Shown here: positions 28,347-35,494 of the stretch, in pieces
Position numbering within the stretch: the stretch's first letter is position 1
How the letters are laid out: every line of letters begins with the position of its first letter
Assembly (NCBI RefSeq): GCF_003309065.1
Contig: NZ_POAF01000002.1
Location: forward strand, 186,001-250,000
DNA from: Glutamicibacter soli
GTDB lineage: Bacteria; Actinomycetota; Actinomycetes; Actinomycetales; Micrococcaceae
Length of the DNA: 64,000 nt
Reading direction: 5' to 3'
Program-made: the position numbers and the translations under genes
The notes under the pieces: generated by a model
Told to the model about the DNA's origin: nothing
The model's input: only the letters and a program-made list of their open reading frames with translations
The model's database searches: none

Positions 28347-29236
28347 GGCCTGCCCCCGGCGGCTGCTAGTGCGCGGGACGATGCGCGCAGCACGGTGGAC
28401 AGCAGCTCGGGAGCCTGCCGGGAGTTCGCCCCGAAGCGGGCGTTGATTTCCAGCACCACCGGCTGGCCGTTGGCGAGGCGGCGGATGTCGAGGTCGGCCT
28501 GGTATTCCAGGCCCACCGCGCGCACCGCGTCCAGTGCGATCTGCTGCACGTCCACGGCTTCATCAGCTGCCACGCGCTCGGTCGACACCGCGTTGCCCAC
28601 AACTCCCTGCTTGAGCTCGGTCTTGCGGACGACCACTGCCAGGTCGTTCTCGCCGTTGCCGTTGAAGACCATCGGCGCGAATTCTTCCCCGCTGGCGAAT
28701 TCCTGCAGGACCCATGAATCATCCAGCGCGGAGAAATCCAGATCGCTGTGGTTCCCCACCACGCCGACCCCGCGGCCGCCCCGGGCGATTCGCGGCTTGA
28801 CGATCAGTGGACGGCCGAGCGCCTCGAAGGCCGCATCCAGGTTCTCGAAGCTGCTTGGAAGCGCCGAGCGCGGGACCGGCACCCCGGCCGCTGCCAGGAC
28901 CTGCATGGTCAGCCACTTGTCGTGGGCGGTGGATACGGCTTCCGGCGATCCGATCATGACGGTGCATCCAGCCAGCTCGGCGCCGGCAGCCGCCACGGCG
29001 GGAAGCTCGTCGCTGACCGTGGGAATCAGCACGTCGATATGGTGCTCGCGGATGATCTCGGCCAAGCGGCCGATCATCGACGGGTCGCTGGCCGCCGGGA
29101 CCTTCTCGATGACCGCGTAGTACTCATTGGCAGTGCTGTCCATGTCGGCGCCGATGACGGTGAAATCGCTTGAGGCAAGCTGCGCCCCGAGGGCTCGGCC
29201 GGCTGGTCCGTTCGCTCCGGTAAACAGGATTCGCAT
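28343..29236 (-). CDS. ATP-grasp domain ligase-like protein
   Basis: 297 residues. The N-terminus MRILFTGANGPAGRALGAQL is a nucleotide-binding-like fold as in carbamoyl-phosphate-synthase-like ATP-grasp proteins. The ATP-grasp core has RPLIVKPRIARGGRGVGVV (the flexible glycine loop) and the metal-binding end VVLEINARFGANS (Glu and Asn ligands). Such enzymes join a carboxylate to an amine or thiol through an acyl phosphate. The gene lies between a glycosyltransferase and a PIG-L deacetylase, overlapping the first by 4 bp and directly abutting the second. An amine freed by the deacetylase is therefore a possible acceptor, but this is inference. Confidence 0.85.
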   Translation of the reverse strand: MRILFTGANGPAGRALGAQLASSDFTVIGADMDSTANEYYAVIEKVPAASDPSMIGRLAEIIREHHIDVLIPTVSDELPAVAAAGAELAGCTVMIGSPEAVSTAHDKWLTMQVLAAAGVPVPRSALPSSFENLDAAFEALGRPLIVKPRIARGGRGVGVVGNHSDLDFSALDDSWVLQEFASGEEFAPMVFNGNGENDLAVVVRKTELKQGVVGNAVSTERVAADEAVDVQQIALDAVRAVGLEYQADLDIRRLANGQPVVLEINARFGANSRQAPELLSTVLRASSRALAAAGGRP

Positions 29237-30154
29237 TTAGAACACTCCAATCGCGGAACCGAGCAGGCGCACTGGCTCGAATCCCTCGGCATACTTCGTT
29301 TTGGCCTGGTTGCCGCGGAAAGCGGCAATACCCTTGAGATTCTCTTCGGTCATGTAGGGCTTGCCCTTCTGGTCGGCGTGCTGAGCCACCGCATGGACCT
29401 TGACGCCGATGTAGTCGGCTACGTCGATGAACACGGCAGGATTGAACTTCCTGGTGACCGACGGGCTCTCAAAGCACAGGATCGACGAATGCCGGCGGGC
29501 CGCACGGAGGGTGGCGAAATGCACAGCATGGTGGTCCTGGTGCTGGTCGTGCTCGGAATGCGTGAAAATCAGGTCGGGATTCAGGACCGTCACCCGTTCT
29601 TCAATGGCCTGGACCATCTCGTTCGTTGAATCGGACAGCTTGGTATCCGGAAGGCTGTGAGTGACCATGCTCTTGGCTCCCATGAAACGGGCTCCGCGCA
29701 TCGCCTCGTTTTCGCGAACGGCTTCGTCACCTCCGACCGCGCCGTTGCTCATCACCAGCACGTGAACTTCGTGTCCCGTATCGGCCAGCTTGGCCAGGGT
29801 GGCACCGCAGGCAATTTCAAGGTCGTCGGGATGGGCGCCGATCGCCAAGACAACCCGCTGCTGCGATTGCGGAACGACGGGCACGATCTGGTTGGTGATC
29901 GCGAAGATCGCCATGCCGAAGGCGAAGACGAGGGTGACCTGGATTGCCATTTCGCGCAATGGCTCCGACTGCCATGGGCCGCTGGCCACGAGCAGGTTGA
30001 CCATGGCCAGGACTATGGATCCCACGACCAGTACCGCGATGAGTTGCGAACCGCGGCGGAAACGCCGCTTGAGATGCTTGCGCTGGCTTGGAAGCGCGAA
30101 GACGAGTGCTGCCGAAAGGCTCAAGGCAGCAGAAATTACAGATGACCATGGCAT
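29237..30154 (-). CDS. Membrane-anchored PIG-L family deacetylase
   Basis: 305 residues from ATG 30154 (GGGGGAAA upstream). Three predicted membrane helices come first (about 4-20, 37-57, 70-92), with a basic KHLKRRFRRG loop between the first two. That loop predicts a cytoplasmic catalytic domain. The catalytic domain carries the zinc motif AHPDDLE (His at about 108) and the distal HSEHDQHQDHHAVH. PIG-L enzymes remove N-acetyl groups from GlcNAc-type substrates, such as GlcNAc-inositol in mycothiol synthesis or GlcNAc lipids. The membrane anchor is not part of the soluble MshB type. First gene of the three-gene unit with the ATP-grasp and GT2 genes. Confidence 0.88.
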   Translation of the reverse strand: MPWSSVISAALSLSAALVFALPSQRKHLKRRFRRGSQLIAVLVVGSIVLAMVNLLVASGPWQSEPLREMAIQVTLVFAFGMAIFAITNQIVPVVPQSQQRVVLAIGAHPDDLEIACGATLAKLADTGHEVHVLVMSNGAVGGDEAVRENEAMRGARFMGAKSMVTHSLPDTKLSDSTNEMVQAIEERVTVLNPDLIFTHSEHDQHQDHHAVHFATLRAARRHSSILCFESPSVTRKFNPAVFIDVADYIGVKVHAVAQHADQKGKPYMTEENLKGIAAFRGNQAKTKYAEGFEPVRLLGSAIGVF

Positions 30155-30889
30155 AAGCCGATTTCCCCCAAAAAGTCGGCGCACCAAATAACCAGAAAAG
30201 CAGTTAGCTGCTTGTCCGGAAATCACAAACAATGACTTAAGACTTCACGATCCCCATCGCAAAGACTCTTGCTCATGAAAAGGTACGCGTATTGATAATT
30301 CCCCTAGATCAATACTTGGTGCAGTTCTCGACATTTACGTCGCAACTTGCAAATTCAAGGTACCTGATTCGTGCATCCAGGCAAAACTTCTTCCACGACT
30401 TCGCGCATCGCCACTCGAAATCCACGAACTTTCAAGGCTCCACCCCACTCGCTCGAACTGCGGCTTCACGTGCAGTTGGGCGAACGTAGATGCTGCCTTC
30501 CGCGCCGTAATTCCGGCCTTCAATCCCTGGCCGCGGCCATGAAATCACCGCTGGCGCAGAAGTTCCGAGCTAGCAGGAAAGTCATTAATCCGCGTCTCCA
30601 AGTCCCCAAAAATTTCGTTCGGAACGTTGAAAATCCTCGCGTAACAATGTGTCTTTTTCGCAATCAGCGACCCCTCCACGCGCTTGCGTCCATGGATTTC
30701 CCCGTCCGGAAAGTCGCGTCACCGGGTCTGCCGAGCACCTGACTGCCGGGTCGCCCGACTGTCCCGGGCCAGCGCTTGGCAAGGCCGGCAGGAACACCCA
30801 ATCCGCCGTATCCGAGGTGGCTGCTCCGCCCTCAGGCAGGTCGATGCATGACACCGCGCAGCGGCGCGCCACAGCATGGCGGCTCAGAA
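30155..30889. other. Long non-coding interval upstream of the PIG-L unit
   Basis: About 730 bp without a gene I can support. The first 450 bp are clearly AT-richer than the neighbouring genes and must contain the promoter of the PIG-L/ATP-grasp/GT2 unit and a strong inverted repeat at 30289. Short frames in all directions lack ribosome-binding sites and family patterns. The rest, up to the symporter terminator, is GC-rich and looks like decayed or intergenic sequence. Confidence 0.55.
30289..30315. promoter_or_regulatory. Perfect 8-bp inverted repeat, candidate operator
   Basis: GTATTGAT and ATCAATAC are exact inverted copies separated by 11 bp (aattcccctag). The repeat lies 135 bp upstream of the PIG-L start in an AT-rich stretch. 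The 19-bp centre-to-centre spacing (two helical turns) suits a dimeric regulator better than a terminator. Confidence 0.45.
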
Positions 30890-30930
30890 ATGCGGACGGG
30901 ACCAGCCTGAGTGGCTGATCCCGTCCGCAT
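30890..30930 (-). terminator. Terminator of the symporter operon
   Basis: A 12-bp outer stem (ATGCGGACGGGA / TCCCGTCCGCAT) and an inner CAGCC/GGCTG stem with TGAG loop. It starts 31 bp after the symporter stop; a short TTT follows on the minus strand. Confidence 0.82.
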
Positions 30931-30960
30931 CGGTTTTCCGCTAGGTGATTGAGCAGAAGG

Positions 30961-32583
30961 CTAGTGGTCGACTGCCTTCTCTGCACCGACACCGGTCAGC
31001 GAGCGAACTTCCATTTCCGCCGCCTTCTTGGGATCCTCGCTTCCCGGATCGGTGATCGAGCCCAGCCAGCCGAGCAGGAATGCCAGCGGGATGGAGACGA
31101 GGCCCGGGTTGGCCAGCGGGAAGATCGAGATATCGATGCTCGGGATCATCGAGGTTGCCGCACCGGAGAAGACCGGCGAGAAGATGATCAGCAGGATGGC
31201 CGAGCCCAGGCCACCGTACATCGACCAGACTGCACCGCGGGTCTTGAAGCCCTTCCAGAACAGCGAGTAGAGGATGGTCGGAAGGTTGGCCGAGGCAGCT
31301 ACCGCGAAGGCCAGCGCCACCAGGAAGGCGACGTTCTGGCCCTGGGCACCGATGCCGCCGGCGATCGCGAAGACGCCGATGACCAGTACGGTGCGACGGG
31401 CAACCTTCATTTCCTTCTCCGGGGTGCTCTTGCCCTTGGAGATGACCGATGCGTAGACATCGTGGGCGAAGGAAGCAGCTGCGGTGATGGTCAGGCCGGC
31501 TACCACCGCCAGGATGGTTGCGAAGGCCACCGCGGAGATCAGGCCCAGCAGCAGCGTGCCGCCCAGTTCGTAGGCCAGCAGCGGGGCTGCGGAGTTCACG
31601 CCGCCCGGGGCGGCCTTGATCTTGTCCGGGCCGATCAGGGCGCCGGCGCCGAAGCCGAGGACCAGGGTGAACAGGTAGAAGGCACCGATCAGCCAGATGG
31701 CCCAGACGACCGACTTGCGGGCTTCCTTGGCGGTTGGCACGGTGTAAAAGCGCATCAGCACGTGCGGCAAACCTGCGGTGCCGAGCACCAAGGCCAGGGC
31801 CAGGGAGATGAAGTCGAGCTTTGAGGTTTCGGACTTGCCATACTGCATGCCCGGGTTCAGGATCTCAGGGTTGCCAGCCACTTCGGCGGCCTTGCCTAGC
31901 AGCTCGGAGAAGTTGAATCCGAACATGGCCAGGGTCCACACGGTCATGATCAGGGCGCCGGCGATGAGCAGGCAGGCCTTGATGATCTGCACCCAGGTGG
32001 TGCCCTTCATGCCGCCGACCAGGACGTATAGGATCATCAGCGCGCCGACGATGACGATCACCAGCGACTGGCCTGCCTTGGAGTCGATGCCCAGCAGCAG
32101 GGACACCAGTGCGCCGGCGCCGGCCATTTGCGCCAGCAGGTAGAACACGCACACCGCGAGGGTGGAGATCGCCGCGGCGATGCGCACAGGACGCTGCTTC
32201 AGGCGGAAGGAAAGCACATCGGCCATGGTGAACTTGCCGGTGTTGCGCAGCAGCTCGGCCACGAGCAGCAGGGCAACCAGCCAGGCCACGAGGAAGCCGA
32301 TGGAGTACAGGAAGCCGTCGTAGCCGTTGATGGCGATGGCGCCGACGATGCCCAGGAAGGATGCCGCCGACAGGTAGTCGCCGGCGATGGCGGTGCCATT
32401 CTGGGTTCCGGTGAAGGAGCGTCCGCCGGCGTAGTAGTCAGCGGCGGTCTTGTTGTTCTTGCTGGCTCGGAGCACGATCACCAGGGTGACGCCGACGAAG
32501 GCGACGAAGATGGCGATGTTCACCAGCGGGTTGCCGACAGTGGTCTTCTCAGCCGCCGCCGCAAGGATGGTTAGGTTGTTCAC
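30961..32583 (-). CDS. Sodium:solute symporter, acetate/monocarboxylate type (ActP/MctC-like)
   Basis: 540 residues with about 13 membrane helices. SSS-family landmarks are AADYYAGGRSFTGTQNGTAIAGDYLSAASFLG near the N-terminus, GTAGLPHVLMRFYTVPTAKEARKS in the middle, and VAGLTITAAASFAHDVYA. This set is typical of ActP (acetate, glyoxylate) and the corynebacterial MctC (acetate, propionate, pyruvate). It overlaps the DUF485 gene upstream by 4 bp, the common two-gene arrangement. Probable role: uptake of short carboxylates with a cation. It is divergent from a LytS-type kinase. Confidence 0.92.
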   Translation of the reverse strand: MNNLTILAAAAEKTTVGNPLVNIAIFVAFVGVTLVIVLRASKNNKTAADYYAGGRSFTGTQNGTAIAGDYLSAASFLGIVGAIAINGYDGFLYSIGFLVAWLVALLLVAELLRNTGKFTMADVLSFRLKQRPVRIAAAISTLAVCVFYLLAQMAGAGALVSLLLGIDSKAGQSLVIVIVGALMILYVLVGGMKGTTWVQIIKACLLIAGALIMTVWTLAMFGFNFSELLGKAAEVAGNPEILNPGMQYGKSETSKLDFISLALALVLGTAGLPHVLMRFYTVPTAKEARKSVVWAIWLIGAFYLFTLVLGFGAGALIGPDKIKAAPGGVNSAAPLLAYELGGTLLLGLISAVAFATILAVVAGLTITAAASFAHDVYASVISKGKSTPEKEMKVARRTVLVIGVFAIAGGIGAQGQNVAFLVALAFAVAASANLPTILYSLFWKGFKTRGAVWSMYGGLGSAILLIIFSPVFSGAATSMIPSIDISIFPLANPGLVSIPLAFLLGWLGSITDPGSEDPKKAAEMEVRSLTGVGAEKAVDH

Positions 32584-32927
32584 TGATCTGCTCCCTGGTT
32601 CTCCAGACGCTCACGGATCTTGGTGGCCTTCGGATCGAGCTTCTTGTTGGAGAAGCTCACGTAGGCTGCGGTGATGGCGAAGGTGGACACGAACTGCAGC
32701 AGGCCCAGGACGATGCCCATGTTGATGTTGCCCAGGACCTTGATGGACATGAAGTCGTGGAAGTAATCGGCCAAAAGAACGTAGGCGAAATACCAGACCA
32801 GGAAGAAGATAGCCATGGGGAATACGAAGCTACGGTGGGTGCGGCGCAGTTCCTGGAATTCCTCCGACTTGCTCTCCGCCACGAAATCAATGTCGTCTTC
32901 GACATTGTGGTGGGGATTGGCACTCAT
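32580..32927 (-). CDS. DUF485 small membrane protein, symporter partner
   Basis: 115 residues with two membrane helices (SFVFPMAIFFLVWYFAYVLLADY and VLGLLQFVSTFAITAAYVSF) and the F.EL...HR.F..P conserved DUF485 start. AAGGAGGG is 4 nt before the ATG. DUF485 proteins (YjcH in E. coli) are encoded with acetate-type symporters and are thought to assist them; the role is not established. Leads the operon with the symporter gene. Confidence 0.92.
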   Translation of the reverse strand: MSANPHHNVEDDIDFVAESKSEEFQELRRTHRSFVFPMAIFFLVWYFAYVLLADYFHDFMSIKVLGNINMGIVLGLLQFVSTFAITAAYVSFSNKKLDPKATKIRERLENQGADQ

Positions 32928-32968
32928 GATGCCCTCCTTGTGCGGGTGGTTGGATGATTGAAACCTGA

Positions 32969-32984
32969 TGTGATGCAAGGCACA
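32969..32984. promoter_or_regulatory. Crp/GlxR-like site, proximal to the DUF485-symporter operon
   Basis: TGTGATGCAAGGCACA matches TGTGA-N6-TCACA at 9 of 10 positions, centred 49 bp before the DUF485 start. A second such site lies 23 bp away. Confidence 0.5.
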
Positions 32985-32991
32985 TCTCGAC

Positions 32992-33007
32992 TGTGACTAA
33001 GTTCACT
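32992..33007. promoter_or_regulatory. Second Crp/GlxR-like site in the symporter/LytS intergenic region
   Basis: TGTGACTAAGTTCACT matches the consensus at 9 of 10 positions. The two site centres are 23 bp apart, about two helical turns, so two dimers could bind the same face of the DNA. Confidence 0.5.
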
Positions 33008-33138
33008 ATCTGCGAAAGTTCCGTCCCCGACTAGGGGTTTGGGCCCAGCCATGGCTCAGCGGAGCAAAACCTGCGCCCAACGGCACATCTATCGACGACA
33101 AGCGGTCGGGCAACGGGTTGTGACCTTAGGATTGATGT

Positions 33139-34320
33139 ATGTCCCCAGCCCTGCAGATCACCCTCATCGTCACCATCGTGACGGTCGGCATTGCCGTCAT
33201 CGGGTATTTCGGATTCAAGATCTCCCGCTCAACCAAGGAGATGGGCACCGACGCGGAGGAAGCGACCTTCACCACCCTGCACCACATGTCCGTCGCCGTT
33301 CCCCACCTGGAACGGGGGCTGACAGTGGAAGGAGCCGCGAAGAGCGCCAAGGCGCTGCGCAGGCTGCTGAACTGCCCGGTCCTGCTGATCTCCGACACCC
33401 GCCACATCCTTGCCACGGATGCCGGCATCGAATTCACCGCGGATCTCGAAGAGCAAGCTTCGGAAGCATTCAGCACCGCGCTGGCCACCGGCAAAACGCA
33501 GGTGAAGCGGCTCTCCGGCCAGGATTTCGTGGCCGCCCCGATCATGGTGGGAAACCAGCCGGTGGGTACGGTGACCGCCCTGACCCCGCGTGCCGGGGCT
33601 GGATTCGTCCGCGCCGTCTCGGAGGTGGCGGTTTTCGTCTCCGCCCAGGTCTCCACCGCGCAATTGGATGAGAACAAGGCGATGCTGCTCGAAGCGCAGA
33701 TGCGGGCCCTGCGCGCGCAGATTTCGCCCCACTTCATCTACAACTCGCTGAACGCCATCGCCTCGTTCATCAACACGGATCCAGCCCGCGCCCGCGAGCT
33801 GGTGATCGAATTCGCTGACTTCACCCGCTATTCCTTCCGCCGCCGTGGGGAATTCACCACCCTGGCCGAGGAGCTGGAGGCCATCGACCGCTACCTGCTG
33901 CTGGAAAAGGCCCGCTTCGGCGACCGCATCAAGGTGTCTTTGCAGATCGCCCCGGAAGTGCTCTCGACCAGGATCCCGTTCCTCTCGTTGCAACCGCTGG
34001 TGGAAAACGCGGTTCGCCACGGCCTGGAAGCCAGGCCCGACGGCGGGGTTATTTCCATCACCGCTACCGAGGACGGGATGCACGCGGTCATCAGCGTGGA
34101 AGACGACGGCGTGGGCATGGATCCGGAGCAGCTGTCCAGCGTGCTGGCAGGCACCACGGTCAACATGCATGTGGGTCTGCGCAACGTTGACGTGCGGCTT
34201 CGCCAGCTCTACGGCAATTCGAACGGGCTGATCATCGACACCGCGCCAGGCGCAGGTACGCAGATCACCTTGCGCATCCCGAAGTTCCTGGCTCCGGGCA
34301 CGGCATCGATCGACGAATGA
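33139..34320 (+). CDS. LytS-family sensor histidine kinase
   Basis: 393 residues. One N-terminal membrane helix (5-25), a GAF-like sensor region (about 45-170, with VLLISDTRHILATDAG), then a His_kinase domain: RAQISPHFIYNSLNAI with phospho-acceptor His198, N-box PLVENAVRHGLE (Asn290), and the ATP-lid glycines VEDDGVGM. The single anchor and cytosolic GAF suggest sensing of an intracellular signal rather than an external one. AGGA precedes the ATG. It is followed by its LytTR regulator and a symporter, so carboxylate sensing is likely; E. coli BtsS/BtsR with the pyruvate transporter BtsT is the closest known logic. Confidence 0.92.
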   Translation: MSPALQITLIVTIVTVGIAVIGYFGFKISRSTKEMGTDAEEATFTTLHHMSVAVPHLERGLTVEGAAKSAKALRRLLNCPVLLISDTRHILATDAGIEFTADLEEQASEAFSTALATGKTQVKRLSGQDFVAAPIMVGNQPVGTVTALTPRAGAGFVRAVSEVAVFVSAQVSTAQLDENKAMLLEAQMRALRAQISPHFIYNSLNAIASFINTDPARARELVIEFADFTRYSFRRRGEFTTLAEELEAIDRYLLLEKARFGDRIKVSLQIAPEVLSTRIPFLSLQPLVENAVRHGLEARPDGGVISITATEDGMHAVISVEDDGVGMDPEQLSSVLAGTTVNMHVGLRNVDVRLRQLYGNSNGLIIDTAPGAGTQITLRIPKFLAPGTASIDE

Positions 34321-34357
34321 ATTCCATGGGTCCCGAAGGCAAACACAACAGAAACGA

Positions 34358-34369
34358 TAGAATCAACTC
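34358..34369 (+). promoter_or_regulatory. -10 element directly before the LytTR regulator gene (leaderless?)
   Basis: TAGAAT (34358-34363) fits the -10 consensus well and ends 6 nt before the ATG at 34370; no Shine-Dalgarno is visible there. Transcription would begin about at the start codon, giving a leaderless mRNA in addition to read-through from the kinase gene. The -35 is weak. Confidence 0.45.
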
Positions 34370-35086
34370 ATGATTAATGTGGTTGTCGCCGACGACGAAC
34401 TTCCGGCAGTGGAAGAGATCGCGTTCCTCCTGAGCCAGGACTCCCGAATCGGGAAAATCCATCGCGCAACCTCTGGCGCCGCGGCGTTGAAAGCGCTGGA
34501 GGAAAACGAAGTGGACGCGCTCTTCCTCGACATCCACATGCCCGCGCTCTCCGGCCTTGATATCGCACGGGTCATCTCCCGCTTCGCCAACCCGCCGCTG
34601 GTGGTCTTCGTGACCGCCGACGAGGACCAGGCCTTGGAAGCCTTCGAGCTCGCCGCGGTCGACTACGTGCTCAAGCCCATCCGCCCGCAGCGCTTGGCCG
34701 AGTCCGTGCGCCGCCTGTGCGAGCTCGTGGAGGAAGCCCCCGCCAAACCCGAAATGATCACCGTGGACCAGGGCGGCATCACCAAGCTCATCCCCCGCGG
34801 CGACATCGCCTACGTCCAGGCCCAGGGGGACTACGCGCGCCTGCATACCAAGGACTCCAGCTATCTGATCCGCGTCCCGTTGAATGATCTGGAGCAGCAA
34901 TGGGCGGAGTCTGGTTACGTGCGCATCCACCGCTCCTACCTGGTGAGCATGGACAAGATCGAAAACGTCCGGCTGCAGACCGGCAAGGCGGCCGTGCTGG
35001 TCAACGGGACCGAGCTGCCGATCTCCCGGCGCGCCCTGCCCTACTTGCGCGAGCGCCTGGCCGCCAACCGCGTCCGCCCGCTCTAG
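34370..35086 (+). CDS. LytTR-family response regulator
   Basis: 238 residues. Receiver domain with acidic pair Asp8/Asp9, phospho-acceptor Asp54 (LFLDIHMP), Thr82 and Lys102 (VLKPIRP). A LytTR DNA-binding domain follows from about residue 125 (IAYVQAQGDYARLHT .. YVRIHRSYLVSMDKIENV). LytTR regulators bind paired short repeats about one turn apart. Partner of the kinase 49 bp upstream; 15 bp before the small membrane protein and second symporter, which it probably controls. Confidence 0.95.
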   Translation: MINVVVADDELPAVEEIAFLLSQDSRIGKIHRATSGAAALKALEENEVDALFLDIHMPALSGLDIARVISRFANPPLVVFVTADEDQALEAFELAAVDYVLKPIRPQRLAESVRRLCELVEEAPAKPEMITVDQGGITKLIPRGDIAYVQAQGDYARLHTKDSSYLIRVPLNDLEQQWAESGYVRIHRSYLVSMDKIENVRLQTGKAAVLVNGTELPISRRALPYLRERLAANRVRPL

Positions 35087-35101
35087 GCCCGGCGTGATTC
35101 C

Positions 35102-35494
35102 GTGAAGCGCGACTCCCCGGAGGCTCCCCTGCCTGGACGCTTTGCCCAGCAGCGTCCGCAGCGGGTACGCGTCCAGGCTCCCCAGAATGCCTCGCTGACC
35201 GTTTCCGCGGTCAAGCCGGAACATACGGCCCAGGAATTCTACGTCCAGCAGTTGATCCGCTCCCAGTTGCGGCTGGCCTGCGCCGTGGCCGCAGGGCTGC
35301 TGACCATGCTCGTGGGTATCAGTGCGCTGCTGGCCCTCTGGCCGACGGTCTATGAATTCACTTTGTGGCATATACCCCTGCCATGGTGGATTCTCGGGGT
35401 GGGGATCTATCCGCTGATCATCGTGGCCGGCATGCTGTTCAACGGCGCGGCGGCCCGCAATGAAAAACGCTACCGGAGCATCAGCCGTGATTAA
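35102..35494 (+). CDS. Small two-helix membrane protein, probable symporter partner (DUF485-like position)
   Basis: 130 residues from a GTG start. About 50 residues of basic/proline-rich N-terminus are followed by EFYVQQLIRSQLRLACAVAAGLLTMLVGISALLALW and a second helix PWWILGVGIYPLIIVAGMLF, then RNEKRY. Size, two helices and position directly before a sodium:solute symporter parallel the DUF485 protein of the divergent operon. The DUF485 consensus is not obvious, so I treat it as a functional analogue only. Its stop overlaps the symporter start by 8 bp. Confidence 0.8.
   Translation: MKRDSPEAPLPGRFAQQRPQRVRVQAPQNASLTVSAVKPEHTAQEFYVQQLIRSQLRLACAVAAGLLTMLVGISALLALWPTVYEFTLWHIPLPWWILGVGIYPLIIVAGMLFNGAAARNEKRYRSISRD

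Noticed and set aside
30585-30992. 135-codon minus-strand frame in the long intergenic region
   Set aside because: It runs through the symporter terminator, has no ribosome-binding site and its composition does not look like a protein.
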